This document shows positions 33,201-46,300 of a stretch of 64,000 bases of DNA, one piece after another. Position 1 is the stretch's first letter. Each line of letters opens with the position of its first letter. The notes beneath the pieces were generated by a model. The model ran no database searches and had not been told where the DNA came from. It saw nothing but the letters and a program-made list of their open reading frames with translations. Source of the DNA: Drosophila pseudoobscura (taxonomy: Eukaryota > Arthropoda > Insecta > Diptera > Drosophilidae); NCBI RefSeq assembly GCF_009870125.1, contig NC_046681.1, positions 23,325,001 through 23,389,000 on the forward strand, given 5' to 3'. A program made the translations under genes and the position numbers.

Positions 33201-35491
33201 TCATCTATGGCATAGAGTAGTATCACATCATCAAGGGGGGGCAGTGGTCTGGGGCAAATGAAAACAGAAAAACTAGTTCAAAACAGCGCGCACAAAAGTA
33301 GGCAACACGAAATTTGAGCACGCACACACGTACCCATGGCCGCCTGTCTATCCTTGTGTCAGTTTAAAGCTTTGCCCCAACCTTGTCTGACATTCATTTG
33401 AAATGTTCACATCTGTCCGAAAGTATGTAACCAACCACAGAACACAGAACGCATCCCACAGCCAACGCTTTTCAACAAGGACCCTCCGCCCGAGGGGGTC
33501 CAGATATGATTGAAGCCAACATTTATGACTATGTATGTCTTTCAACGAAATTTCTAATAAATTTTAAGTGCTTGCTGGAGGCAACCTCCCCACCCCCAGC
33601 TGAAAACTTTTTCTGGCGTTAATTTGGCAAGGGATCTCTTTTGGGGAAAAACAGAGCACGAAAACTTTTCCTGACAAACATTGTCAAACAGTCAGTTCAA
33701 ATTACCCCTTGGGCTGAGCTGCTACTGAGTTCGGAGTTCTTTGCTGGTCTTGTCGGTTGGCAGCAAAGTGTAATCAATTAGTAATTAGCCAATAGATAAC
33801 ACGAAAGTATGTGAATAATAAGCCATGAAGCCCAGAAGCCATGAAGCCATGGGGTAAGAGATAAGATCATATTGGTGACTACTTAGTGACGTTTAAAGAA
33901 GAGTTAAGGATACAAATATCCTAATTCCTTTTGTAGGCAGCACTTGGCTTATGCTTTTCCATTATGGCTAAAATACTGTTGGAAATACTCGTACATATTT
34001 CTATTATATGTATACCTATGTATATATTTATCGGTTGAAATGTTAGCTGAAATGTGTGTAAGCAAGGTTGCTGTTTTTGGCACCTCTGCGTAAACGTTCT
34101 CTACAGCTAAGGATTGCAAATATTTGACTGGCTATGAAATATTGATACCACACATCTAATATACATAAATTTCAGCTAATATTTCTATCAAAATATGTAT
34201 ATACAATATTGTTGAAAGCAATTTCCGCCTTTTGCACAGGATATTTTTGGAATTACTCCCCCTCCAACCACACTGGCGGTAAAAAGGCCGGCCAGGACAC
34301 GTGTCCGTTTTGCATATATGTATGCATGTTTGCATGTAATCGTATCCCTTACCCGCATAGCATATCGTGTCCACATCCTGCTGGAAATTCCCACACAGAT
34401 GGCCGCGTAACGCCTGCCATAATTTGAAATGAGGTCGGGGTCTGGGTTCATTTTTAATTATGCGGCAGCCAAATGGCTTAATGTGCGAGAGTTTAGGCAA
34501 ACTAATTAGCCACCGACAAGCATAATTAAACAGAACTTAATACACGTACGCCACACACAGACAAAACGAAAATCAGCTGGAGAAACGTGCTCCACGAGCA
34601 CCAGACAGATGGTGGAGATGGCGTCATCAAGGGGGTTCATCTGACCACCCTACGAGCGGGCGGTGTGCTTTGGTGTGCCAACTGATTTGGCTGATTATAA
34701 AAAGGAGGTCATGAGAAAACTAAATGAATATTGATCGATTGATTCCCAATTAAACGAGAGTCGAAGTCCTGTCCTGCGTCTATTTTTGTCTCACCAAATG
34801 CTGAATGCTGAATAATTAATCCTCTCGCTGTGACGCATTCATCAACATCAAGGGGGCATACTTCAGGGATATTTATATCTATCAACATGCATATCATTAA
34901 CAACTGGTCAAAATTTACCCCCGAAAGCGTTCGAAAGCAGACAACGCTGCGTATGCGTGATTCGATTCTATGAAAAAGAGGCACAAAGAAAAAACGTCAC
35001 ACACATCAAAATGTACAAGAGAAAGGCCTGAACCTAAAGAAGCAACGTTTGCTTGCAGAAACAATAATTATTATTAAATAGATAAAATTCTATCCAAGGA
35101 AAGTTAACATCAAACGTCGTGTGAACAGCGTCAGCAGCTTAATTAATTGAATACCCATCCACCCACACATCCACCCATACCCCACTTTGTCCGGCCTTCC
35201 ACAAAACGTCAAAATTGCGCCAGTTCGGGTTCACGCCGCACCTAGTCCCTTGGCAGAGTCCCAGCCCCCTGCCAATCAACACCAACGCCAGGCGACAGAC
35301 ACGGTCACAGTGGGTCACAGTGCCGGATCAACGGTATCGCGGCGCCGGAGTGGGTCGGGGGGTGTCCGGGTGCCGAGTGTCCACAAGAAGCGCAAGAACA
35401 TTTGGCCCTTCAAGATGCGGATGAAGGTGAGCAAGCGGCTGTGGCCGCACCGCCAGGCCTCCACCAAGAGCGACAAGTTCCCACAGCCAAA
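27294..35491 (+). CDS. Partial unrecognised gene: two candidate exons 7.7 kb apart
   Basis: Exon 1 (27294-27496) starts MSAPYGYSKPTFMITDHSRD, has an acidic stretch (ADEDDCDADGDGEVDVERHS) and ends KHPRN, with TG left before a strong GTAAGTCC donor. A phase-compatible exon at 35246-35491 follows CACCTAG and reads PLAESQPPANQHQ, then a basic part (VHKKRKNIWPFKMRMKVSKR, LWPHRQASTKSDKFPQP). It ends before GTAAGTG with AA left over. I could not find the next exon, so the 3' part is missing or not recognised. Pairing the two exons is inference; the second may start from another promoter (the UTR-like sequence at 32.1-32.7 kb is a candidate). Function unknown. Confidence 0.4.
30345..30720 (+). repeat. 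Imperfect CTGCTGTT tandem repeat
   Basis: Roughly 375 bp dominated by CTGCTGTT and related TCTGCTGTTA units; the transcript of this strand would be rich in CUG and UGCUGUU. The ORFs through it are Leu/Cys-rich artefacts. Confidence 0.8.
32090..32640 (+). promoter_or_regulatory. UTR-like block, possible alternative first exon
   Basis: GC-rich microrepeats (CGGCAGCGGCAGCGCCAGC) followed by A-rich, stop-free sequence resemble long fly 5'UTRs. Its frames show no family resemblance. A role as an alternative 5' exon for the downstream exon at 35246 is a guess. Confidence 0.25.
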
Positions 35492-35957
35492 GTAAGTGAA
35501 TCATACCCTAATCCCCTACCCCTACCCGTAAAACAAGTGATTCAGATACGTGTACATAAATATTTGAGGGATCCATTCAGATGGATTTAAGATAACTTTG
35601 AGATACAACCAGTATAAAAATTTGCTGATGATGTTTTTCCATCAAAAGATTAAATATACATAGATAATATAATTTAAATATTTTGTATGAAGATGACTGT
35701 AATACAATTTGGCTTAGCTATAAATAGGGTTTAGGGGAATAGTTCCTTTGGCAGCATGACGTTCGATGATGGAATTCATGGGAGCTACAATTTGGAGTAC
35801 ACTACACACTCCGGATTCAAATACAATAAACGTCACACAAATCCTAGCTAGGCTTTGGCATTACCTTAAAAGAAACAGTCTGAATAGCATATAACTTCAA
35901 AAACACAAAGTTTTTACTTCTCTTTCGTGTTAGAATTGTTGAAAGATATACCTATAG

Positions 35958-36467
35958 ATGGGTCCATTCTGGGCGGTTGCCACAGCTGCCTTGCTGCACT
36001 CAGTTCGAATGGAGTTCGAGAACAGCTGTTCGCCAGCCCCGCAATTGGGCAGCTTTATATTCCTTCTAGCCGCAATGCTGCTCGCTTGGGATATCAATAT
36101 GTACATCAAGGATGGGGTGCATTTGTCGTGCTTGTCGCAGTACTTTGTTGGCATCTTTGCATCGCTGGTTATTTTGGAGTTCTTTAACCTGAAGCTGTGG
36201 TGCTGGCTGGAGGCTTGGCTCTGCCAAGCAGCGCAACATTTGTGCCTCAATTGGGGCTTGTTGAGCGAAGAAACATATCTGGAATACGAGTATTGGATTC
36301 TTGGAGCTGTGACATCTGCAGCTGCCACGTTTATTTTGTGGTTTTTTGGAATGCTCACTTTGCCGCACTTTTCGCCTCGAGACCTCCAGAAAGTGACCAT
36401 AACAAATGAGTTCCAGCAATGGGTAAATAATCCACGGAAAAGGAGGTATCCCTTTAGGCCCCGCTAA
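35958..36467 (+). CDS. Small multi-pass membrane protein, intronless, unrecognised
   Basis: The ATG at 35958 opens 169 residues with three clear hydrophobic segments (LGSFIFLLAAMLLAW near residue 35; SQYFVGIFASLVILEFF near 62; ILGAVTSAAATFILWFFGML near 118). It ends with a basic tail NNPRKRRYPFRPR. A second start at 36009 (MEFENSC) is possible. Hydrophobic and charged residues are distributed like a real membrane protein, and no stop interrupts it. I do not recognise the family. It lies inside otherwise non-coding DNA and lacks introns, so it may be a retrogene or a testis-type gene. Confidence 0.55.
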   Translation: MGPFWAVATAALLHSVRMEFENSCSPAPQLGSFIFLLAAMLLAWDINMYIKDGVHLSCLSQYFVGIFASLVILEFFNLKLWCWLEAWLCQAAQHLCLNWGLLSEETYLEYEYWILGAVTSAAATFILWFFGMLTLPHFSPRDLQKVTITNEFQQWVNNPRKRRYPFRPR

Positions 36468-36663
36468 GATAAAACCATTGAAATGTGATATCCAAGTTTG
36501 GAAACAAAATTTATTGTTTGTCTAAATTGATACGCATACTGTATATTAATTGAATGAATAAATTAGTTGAAGTGGTCTTACCTACAAATAGGCTACCAAT
36601 GAAAGGAATTCCCGATTTGTGCTTTAGAGATCCATCATTCCTGTGTATTGGGACGCTTGGGGC

Positions 36664-36870
36664 TTATCCTTTGGGTAGGCGGAATTCAATGGAGTCAATG
36701 AAAAACGGTGTTTTGATTACTTTACACACTTTCAAATCATAAAATTGTCCAAAGAAAGCCAAAGGTACGATTGTTTTTAGTAAATCTATCCCAATCAAAA
36801 CAGAATTTTCTTTGAAATTCGGGACTGCTATAATAAAGTACCACTTCACCTACTTCAGTTCAAACGGGTC
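36664..36870 (-). pseudogene. Possible retroelement protease scrap
   Basis: The minus strand reads VPNFKENSVLIGIDLLK and continues FFIDSIEFRLPKG. The IGIDLL context resembles the C-terminal part of retropepsins in LTR-retrotransposon polyproteins (ILGxDFL). Stops interrupt both sides and no other retroelement domain was recognised. Weak call. Confidence 0.3.
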
Positions 36871-39800
36871 TCTTAGGACCATACACATAAGCAGAAGCCC
36901 CTCTTGTGATTCGGATGAAAGCATTCGGTCCTGTTGCATTTTAAGGGAACTACTCATAGACATGGGATTTCCTTTTGGTTGTTTCCTTTGAAGATTTCAA
37001 GGTTCCTTGTGTGGTATTTAGTGTCTTTATAGCTCTGCCATTACAAGGTTTCTATCCTGGAACTGGTCTCTCCTAGGATGATTTCCGTTAATGCATAAAA
37101 ACACGTACATATATTTATATGTTTATTTGTGTGTTTCTTGTGCCCAAGTCTAAGACACGTGCTCTGGACCCATTCCTAGGAATGGCAGGCATAGACTCGA
37201 CCACAACATAAACATGAACATAAAAACGTTCTCTGTTTGGGTCTAATTTACGTCGAATGGCAGCAACATGTGTGGCGTGCCACACCAAGATGTGGCAATC
37301 TGGCAACAAACATTTAATTTCCGTTTCCAGAAACAAAAACAGGACAAATATGGGAATCTCGTTTCCGCTCGGCTCTACCCCCACTCCCATGTTCCAATAG
37401 AAAACAATAATACTTCATTGAATTTGAATGGAATTCATCGGCATATTTTCTTTGAGGGCAATCAGGTACGGCACTTGTATTGGCATTCAAGCAAATCAAT
37501 CTATCCATCAATCAGACAGCTCAGTGGGGCATGCATGCCGTTGGATCCTCAAAGTGTCCTGGCAACGTGCCTGGAATTCTCTGAGTGAAAGTTGTCCAAT
37601 TAATTTGTTGGGTCAAAATCAACAAAAAAGAAGGGAAAACGAAGACGTTCGTTGACTTCAGCAATTAATTCTCAATTTGTCTTCCATGTTTTTTCGGATA
37701 ATCGACAAATGTTGACCCAATGCCTAGAAGAGGGAAACCAATTTGAATGGGACAGCAGTGCGTATGCACTGCCACATCGCTCATTCGCCCCATGGGCTGG
37801 GCTGGGCAGCAGTTAAAATCGCACCCCTTCCCCCTCCAATGTGGGTCAAACTTTGGGGAGACCGTCCCTGCTTAGTTCGCGAGTAAAAATTCTTGCATAA
37901 AACGCGTCCAACGCGACGACCTCGTCTAAGCCGACAAGGTCATGGGCGGTAAGTGTGCCCCTGCCCTGCCTCTAGCTTAATCCCCCTACCCTGCCCTGCC
38001 TCGAGAAATTCTGCATTGTTCTTAGCACATTCAAAATGTGATTATGAGCCTGGAAGGATATGAGCGTGTGCGTGAGTGCTTCTGCTGACGACAGCAAGTG
38101 CCACAAACATGGCCACATGAATAATTAAAACATTTAATGCTGAAATTGGGTTAAGGCACAGTGCAGTTGGTTGCCCCTCATGCGACCCGACCAGCTGTGA
38201 GCCCAGATTGACATACAAAAGGAAAGGTCAGGTGTGGTAGGGTGACAGCTGCAGGAGACGGAGGTCAGCCGTAGTGGAGCGACAAAAATACTACTCTCAT
38301 AAATAACATTAATATAAATTTATACCAAACTATTTACATAGACAAGATAATTCTGATTTGATCAGTACAAAATACAGAAATTGTTTGCATCGATTACAGT
38401 TCTTTACTTAAAATTCCATAAATTAAAAAATATGCAATCATTATTTTTTATTCAGCTTTTATAAATTTGTAAAATACATTTGAACGCAAGCCCAAGAAGC
38501 GGTTTTAAACATTTTTTCTCAACAAAAGTTCTGTCTGGAACAGCTTTAATTGATATACTAGCCATAAGATAGCATTTACTTAGCCATATACATACGTATT
38601 TACTGTGAAAAAAGAGAAGAAAATATAGAAATAGAGGTTGGCTTTTATTTGTATTTTGAATCTCCCTTAAAATTGTGGATATGGTAGCACTACAGTATAC
38701 CCTTTGTTTGGAACAAGTGAAGGGCTATAAAAAAACTCCCATGTTTGAAATCATACGTTCAATAACTGCACTTCGATGTACAATGCACGATGATGCTGTA
38801 AACGAGAATCAGTTATAGAATATGTAGAAATTACAAATTCAAATGAACAAAGCGGCACTCCTGTTATGCCAGCTATTTGCATACTACACCTCCAGCTGCA
38901 TGTTGTTCCCCTCCCCTCCTGCAGTAGCTTCCCACATGGTCGGAATGGCTATTCCCAGGCACAGTTCTAATGTTCATGGTGGCGTAGTCGTCGTTGCGAA
39001 CGTGTGACTATGAAGTCATTAGGAACGTGTGCGATTTGCTTCTGTGGAACTGGTGCTGGTGCTGGTGCTGGAGCTTGGTGCGGATCGGATTGGATCGGAT
39101 CACTGGGTTGGCAATTGAAACGTGTCGGGCCAAGCGCGTTGTTCAATTAATTAACTCACATTTTTCGCAATGGAAAGTTACCGTCGCGCCGCGCCATCAA
39201 GAGACTTAACATGCTAATCGGGATTGAGAACTGAGAAGGCTCAAGCGTATGGCACAGCATACCCTCCCTGCCACGAAAGCCTCCTCCTCTTGGGGTTATA
39301 AATAAACTTTAAAGTCAACCTCACACATGAATCGGCGGCGGCAGTGGCGGCGGGTACAATCCACTCAGCTAGCCAGTGCGGTTCCAGGCTTTCAATTCTC
39401 GAAAAAATTAATGAAGCGTGTCGCATTGAAAGCGCCACATGAATGACATCCCCGCTGACGGAACGGAACGGAACGAAACGGGACTTGGACGCGACGAGAG
39501 GCGGCGGACCAACGAGTGACCGACTGGATGAAATTACGTTTTTATATTTTTTTTTTCGGGTCTGGTCTGTAATTTTGTTATCAACTTTGTCGCACAATGA
39601 CCTACATATGTATATATGTATGTATAAGCACGTCCAACTAAGTATAGCCTATTCAGATACATATATGTATGTATGTAGTGGGTGTGGGTGTGCGCACGCC
39701 TTGCTTAAGTAAGTTTAAGTTGATTTAATATACGAGTATCCGTAATCCCGAAGAATACGAGCCAAACTGTTTGATGAGCGCGTGTTCATTTAATTTAACA

Positions 39801-42230
39801 AATGGATAAAGTGCGTGCACTCTCAAAAATATACCACTCGAGATGTTTTCATACTTAAGTACAAAATGTTTTCTATGCTCAGTTTATTTTTAGAAATTGA
39901 TTTCTATGAATAGATGAAGATCACGAACAAGCCCTGCGGGCTTCTATATGTGTATCTCGATTGCTGTTGATCTTAATCAATGGAATTGGTACTTTCAGAT
40001 AATTGTTATTGATAAAGACAAATAGAAACAAAACCACATTGTTCGCAAATCGAATTCTAAAACCTGGTACAATAGAGACTTCTCAACTCAAACTTAATTA
40101 ATTTTTAAATCCGCTTTTCTCTTAAGCCCGACTCAGCAAGTAATAAAGTGTCTGCCAATAAGTTGGCACCACAATATCTTCTACTCGTAAAACAGATAAA
40201 CATTTTAGGTATCTGTCTAATAATTTACCCAATTGAATAATCTCTTGTGATATTAACTGTCGAAAATTTGTTCTAAGTTGAATAGGGGCTTTGTAGATAT
40301 AAGCTTTAAATACTGAGTTCTAATAAGTAGAAAAGTCATTCTATGCAAATCACCAATCAGCTCGCAAATCATTTCCGTAAAATTTAAACCCAAACAATAA
40401 AACAATTCTTTTTAAAATTAGCAGCAATTAGCAGGAAAGTGGGAAGCATTAGAATGTATTTTCCGATCAGTTCTGCTTAGTCGGGCGTGCCGATCAGCTG
40501 TTTCGAATGCGCACATGACGTATTGAAATATGTCCACCAGTATGTCACTTACTTTACTGGTAATTGCATTGAGCAACTGGATAAATGATGAAAGAGTGTG
40601 ACAATAAAACAGTGATTAGTTAACCTTAAAGATGGTTAGGCATGAGACTATTAATGTTTTATGTTCAATTAGCAAGTTGATGGGAGAGGCAGTATCCCTC
40701 CCATAAAACGTTGGTTTTCGAATAATAACTAACTATTGAAGTCAAAAAAACTCATGGGAATATTTAAATTGCCTGAGAAACGAAAGCACTTACGCTGGGC
40801 GTCGTATTCCAATTAGTCTTTTAACGCTGCACTAATTTAGAGAGTTTAATCCAGAAATTCTGCTAAATTATCAATGTTGACAATTCCCGTCTCGTCTCGA
40901 ACTCGATTTCAAGGTTATGCCAGCTTATGCCATGCCCACGGCTGGCGCTGACATTCGAAGAATTATCATCCATGTGCCGCTGTAATGCGAAACTCTCAAG
41001 CGCACGCTCTCATTTCAATTAAATTGCACTTTTTGTTGTCGTTGTTGTTGTCTGTCCGTCCTACTGTCCGACGCAGTATGGCAAAACAGTGGCGGAGACA
41101 GCTTTGGTAAACATTGGAGACATTATTTTCATGCTTGAAGACTTTTTTTCATTAGCCAAGCGGCGAATCGCTATCATTAGGTGGCTGGCGGTGTCGGTTT
41201 TCACTTCCCACCTCTGTCGCCGCAGCCACCGCTGCTGTTGCCGCTGCTGCAGCAGCGCTGTCCCTGGCCCGGTATGATTTTCTAATCTATTGGCCAACGC
41301 AACGGGAAAAGTATTACATTACCTTCTCCGTATTATGCAAGCTGGCAAGAACACTTGTGACGTCAGCGCAGGTGGTTGCCATACCGCACTCGGCACTCGG
41401 CACTCAGCAGTAAGCTGGAGCGCAACTTTGGAGCTTAAAATATTTTCTGCTTATTTGGCAAGAAACATTTCTTTGATATGCGTCTGCCAAACTTTTGACA
41501 GGCGGTGACTCGGCGCCGGAGATTGTACTCGTCCTCCTCTCAATGGGGTGGCTTTTTGAATTTGGAGCTACGTGCGGGCGGCTCTGATTGGGATCCATTT
41601 CCTATACCATCCCATACGATGCTCGAACCAAATTTGCATGGGAATTGAAAGCACCCTTGAACTTCAAGGTCTTTCCAAGAAGCCACTAAGTACGAGTATG
41701 TCTTCAATTTAGACTGATTTCAGAGAACGTTGACTATTTCATAATTTGCACACTCCTTAACTGGATAATTGGGACAGGAGTATACAGATATGTACATATA
41801 TATATCAAATGGGTTATTTCAGCTGATACCTCCTTCAAGTTGCATTGTGAACATACATACATACATATATGCATATATATGTACATATGTACATATGTAT
41901 GTCCCGCAAAACGAGCTGATGTCAGAGCGCTCATCTCGTGTCATCAAATCGTGTTGACAAAGAGAAACAAATTGCTGAACATTTTCTAGGGTTACTCGTA
42001 GAGTTATGAGCGAAGAAAAATCGAAATTGATGTGAATATTAATCAAAATAAGTATGGATTATGGATTGTGCAGTAAGAAAGACATAATCAAATAGGTAAC
42101 TAAGTTAGTACATATGTGTATGCACATACCTATGTGCATAGGTCAGTGTTGATATTAAAGTGCTATATTAATTCGATGGTCAAGTAAATAATTAACCTCT
42201 CTTTGGTATCTTAAGTACTAGGTATAATAA
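36871..42230. other. Non-coding spacer between the membrane-protein ORF and the second P-protein gene
   Basis: No supportable gene. AT-rich, with a GGTGCT triplet run near 39054-39070, repeated ACATATGTATGT tracts at 39603-39680 and 41860-41900, and a strong acceptor-like tract at 41040-41075 without a clear exon after it. Confidence 0.4.
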
Positions 42231-43341
42231 AATCATTAATACAATATACCAAATACTCCCCACAGAATCGAGTGTAGCGCAGCGCAAGATTGCTTCTGAT
42301 CGCGGCGCAACTGTCAAATATGATAAATCAAGTGTAATTGAAAGAAGTGCAAATAAGCCAACGCCAACAACGACAACAAGAGAGCGAAAGCAGAGCGAAA
42401 GCCGAAAATGAAGAATAGAACGGCATAGCATAGCGGTGCGCTGTGCGCTGTAGGGTGTGAGAGGAGTGTGGAGGAGTGTGCTCGGCTCGGGTTAGGTCGC
42501 GTCGAGTCAAAGCCGACGCTCAGAGGAAGAGCGCCGCCGCCAAACGGTTGACTGGTTGAGCTTTGAGTGCACTTTGCAATGGCAGTGAGTGATGGCAGTG
42601 GCAGTGGCAGCGGGATCGGGAGCGAAAGCATAAATGCGAATAATGAGCAAAGCGCGAACCCGCGAGAGATAACTGATGAAGAGTATCAGGAAATTCTTTA
42701 TTTGTACCTTCTTTTGCGCTCTGCTTCTGCTTCTGCGCTGCTGCGACTGCAGCTGAGCCAGCTGCGACAACGACGACGACGACGACGGCGACATTAAAAC
42801 CTACAAAATAGGGTAAAAAACTGTGCATGGCAGTTAGTACCGCGAGTATAGGGGATCAACAGAGTCACGATCAACGGCGAATAAACAGCGACTGAAAAAG
42901 TGACCGAAAACCGAAAAAGGGCACGCGACATCACCACAGTGCAGTGGAAAACCGAGAGACAGGCGCGCCTTTTAATTGAAGCTCCCTTTCAGTATCCATT
43001 TTCAGTATCCAATATCGGCTCGTGCACAGCGGCAAAATATGCGATTAACAAAGGAAATTTACAATTTTTTTCGGCTGCCATATTAAAGCTCATCCATCGC
43101 TTCGCTTCGCATCGCATCGCGTGTGTGTGAACAAAAATAGCAATTTACGTAATAATACGTTCTGTTCTGTTCTGTCCTGTTCTCGGAAATTCTGTTATTT
43201 ATCTCGGCTTGCACCTCCCACACACAAAACAGGAGCCGTCGCGACTCGCGAGTGTCATATTCCCTTAGCCTTGGCAACCTGACGGTCGTCTGAGCCCGGC
43301 CCTACGTCTGTTGTTACGTCGAAGGCCTAGCAACGTTAAGG
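42230..43341 (+). promoter_or_regulatory. Probable 5'UTR and promoter of the second P-protein gene
   Basis: G/C-richer sequence with AGCGAAAGC and CAGTGGCAGTGGCAGC repeats precedes the ATG at 43342. It contains a small ORF (42579-42797). The start site is not identifiable by eye. Confidence 0.35.
42579..42797 (+). CDS. Small ORF upstream of the second P-protein gene
   Basis: 72 codons with an ATG in a fair context (GCAATGGCA). It reads a Gly/Ser run, then NPREITDEEYQEILYLYLLL and an Arg-rich end. The central part could form a helix. It may be an upstream ORF of the P-protein transcript or a chance frame; I recognise nothing in it. Confidence 0.25.
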   Translation: MAVSDGSGSGSGIGSESINANNEQSANPREITDEEYQEILYLYLLLRSASASALLRLQLSQLRQRRRRRRRH

Positions 43342-46300
43342 ATGTCATATAATTACAACAACAGCTCCGAGGATTACTCATACGAGGATGAGTATGTCTT
43401 TCTGGTTGGATTAGAGCGACAGGCGAAAAATGAATTGTGTTCTAGCCTTAAGAGCCTTGTCATCTTTAGCCACAGTCGCCCCCTGGCTGGGCGGTCGGCC
43501 AGCCCCCACGAAAAACCCAATTGAAAACCGACAAATTGTCAGGGGGCTGCAGTCGAGCAGAAAACTCGTTTGGCTCCTGCTAATGATAGTCCTTTGCACA
43601 ATTTGTCCATATATGTAGGAGTCAGTGTTTGTTTGTGCTGACATCGAATCAATCTGTGACACGACCACTTCAGCCGGAGAGGGGCAGCCGGTACTCTGAA
43701 GTGCCCCGGAGTGCCGGAGTGCTTGAGTGCCGGAGCGTGAAAAAGCAGTGACATAAAGTAGCTGTTGAATGCCTTAAGAATCATCAACAAAATCATTGAC
43801 TAGTCCTCACAGACTGCCTACTTTCTGTTCTTTCAGTTGAATACTATAATGAAATGGATTAATATACCATTTACTGGTACATGGATGCCATAGAAATTAT
43901 CAGCTTTTAATTGAAAGTGTTGCAATAATCCATATATATTATATGTACATGTATATGTAAGACCATAGCTGTCATTAATCTGCCAGCGCACTTATATTTT
44001 TTGCTTATTATAGAACTTTATACGAGTCAGCTCCAGATCCGGAGACTACAATAGTCATTCTATCAGCTGTAACTCCCCAAGAAAATAATTTATATAGGTC
44101 GAATTCGATCTCTCTAGAAGACTTCTTTGAAGTAATAATATTCAATAGTGTACATATTTCGCTAGTAAGCAACGCTGAAAGAAAGCTGAAATAATATACA
44201 TATGTACATGCAATGACAAATCCTATAGTTTAACCCCATTTAAATGATGTACGAACACGAGAACACACGAATGTCTAAGTCGAGCAATTGAGGCAAGTTC
44301 AAGCTGAAGTGTCGTGTTCTTTAATATTTAGCATTTCCCAGACCTATATAGATACATATATACATATATGTATATATGGTAGTCGTATGTGGGTCTCTCA
44401 GCAAAATCAGTGTCAGCATTACTTTGGCGGTCTTGTCTTTGTTTCTGTGTGCATACATATGTCAACATTGTTCGTGTCCATCAACAAAAGCTAATTTAAA
44501 TTTAAGTAAATATAATTTATGAGTACACCACATACATTTATTTCGAGCACTTTTCATCGTTCTAACTGAGAGTTAAGTAAATTTAGTTGAACATACTGAA
44601 TTAAGATTTGTGTGGCCACTTGAATCAAGTCTACAAATTGCATTTATTCAGTCGGCACACGTGATGCGACTCTGAATGCACTCAATGATACCATTACTTT
44701 AGGGATACACATACTCATACACATACTCGTACGGGTACACTCGTGAGTGCCGAGGAAATGAAGGTTTTTCTTCCCCAACAAGTGGCAGTCCCCAGCTGCT
44801 TAGGTCTTATTTCAGTAATCATGGCAGAGTCATTAAACTTGCATTTGAAATGGAAAAAGCACTGCTAATAAAACTGAAAACAATATTTTATTGCCATTAT
44901 AAATAGACAGACAGACAGGCAGTCTCTGCCGAGCCGAGCCAACGGTCGGTTCTGATAACGCTGACGGGGCTGCTTTGACCTTAAGGCTGGTCTGGAATTG
45001 CGCCACCAACGAGCGCTTTAATTGGGGTCTACGAATCTCTTTTAAATGAGTTCTGGAGATGGCTCCGCTTGACATTGCAAATTATCAGTATCTGGATTTA
45101 GAATTATAAATTATATCTAAGATATATTTTGTAAACAGCACATAAATCTTTTTATCTTATCAACTAAGTAAGAAATATGTACGTATGTGTTTCCATATCC
45201 TGCAGAAGCTCTCGTCATCATCCTTATTTTCAGTATTATTTAAATCACACCAAACTCGAATCAATTTGTTGGTTTTTCCTCAAGTCAAAGAGTTTGTTTG
45301 CTGTTCCATTTTCATGACTCACTTATCCCCATTTGAAAGCATTTCCTAGTATTTTCCCACACACCCAATTTATTTATCCTTTTTTCCTTAATACACTCTC
45401 CAAATATATGTGCTTAAATCTTATTTTATTGCTCTTAGAGATTTGTTGTCAATCAGATTTCACACTAAGAAGATTGCGCACCACTTTCCATAACCACAAT
45501 TGAATTTCCGCTTCATGGGGCATAAGCTGGGTGACCGAGAAAAATGCCAAACCAAACACTTTTAGGGCCAAACAATTTAAAAGACTGCACGAATATATGT
45601 ATATTGTAGTATGTACATAAGAGTCACATCAAATAGACACAAAATTGTTGCACGCGCAACAGCCCGCAGCCTCGCCGAATGTTTGGCAGAAAAATCAATA
45701 TGGAAGTGCTTGAAAATTTATTGAATCTTTGGCATTGGCATGGGCAGACGTGCCACGCCCTTGCACCTGAGCAAACAAATTCCTAAACAAGTCAAGTAAT
45801 CTTATTAAATCTTTATTCTCCGCTTATTTCTTTTCTTTCATTCTCGGAATCGGTGGCGCCGCCCATTTCATTGCTCCCCAATGTGTAACAAAAATCCACC
45901 ATCCATGAACTGTTCCGATGCTGCCTCTACTCCGAATCCTGCTCCCGTTCCACACATGCAGCGAAGTAACAGAAGGTGCCTTACAAGTCTGGCGTACCCT
46001 GCCCGAGCGCATTCGTCAGGATCCCAGTCTAGCCTCATTTCGCCAGGAGCACGAGCGTTTACATGGCGGTAAGTGGTTTTCTCTACCTCCTCATACTCCC
46101 TCCCTCCCTCTCTGCCCATCGAATGTGGCAACCTTAATTCCCTCTTTTTACGAGGGAACCTGCCCCTCAACCTGTTGTTGTTGGTTTTGCTACCTTTTTT
46201 ATTGCTGTAATTATTGTAGAATTTTTTTATTGCCATTTGCGTCGTCGTTGCCGTCGTCGTCATTGACATTGGGCTGCTGCAAGTCCACTCCGCCGGGGCC

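Larger units (their letters stand above)
27497..35245 (+). other. Long non-coding stretch, probable intron
   Basis: About 7.7 kb with no supportable gene. Notable contents: a CTGCTGTT-rich tract (30350-30720), a UTR-like block with AGCGGCAGCGCCAGC repeats and A-rich sequence (32090-32640), and many short TATA/CATATG runs. The 64-codon minus-strand frame at 28382-28573 has no recognisable features. Confidence 0.4.

Noticed and set aside
41040-41140. Excellent polypyrimidine tract and CGCAG acceptor followed by YGKTVAETALVNIGD...
   Set aside because: Phase would fit the orphan exon at 35491 only with a 31-nt exon. The longer frame soon becomes Cys/Arg low complexity; support is too weak to annotate.
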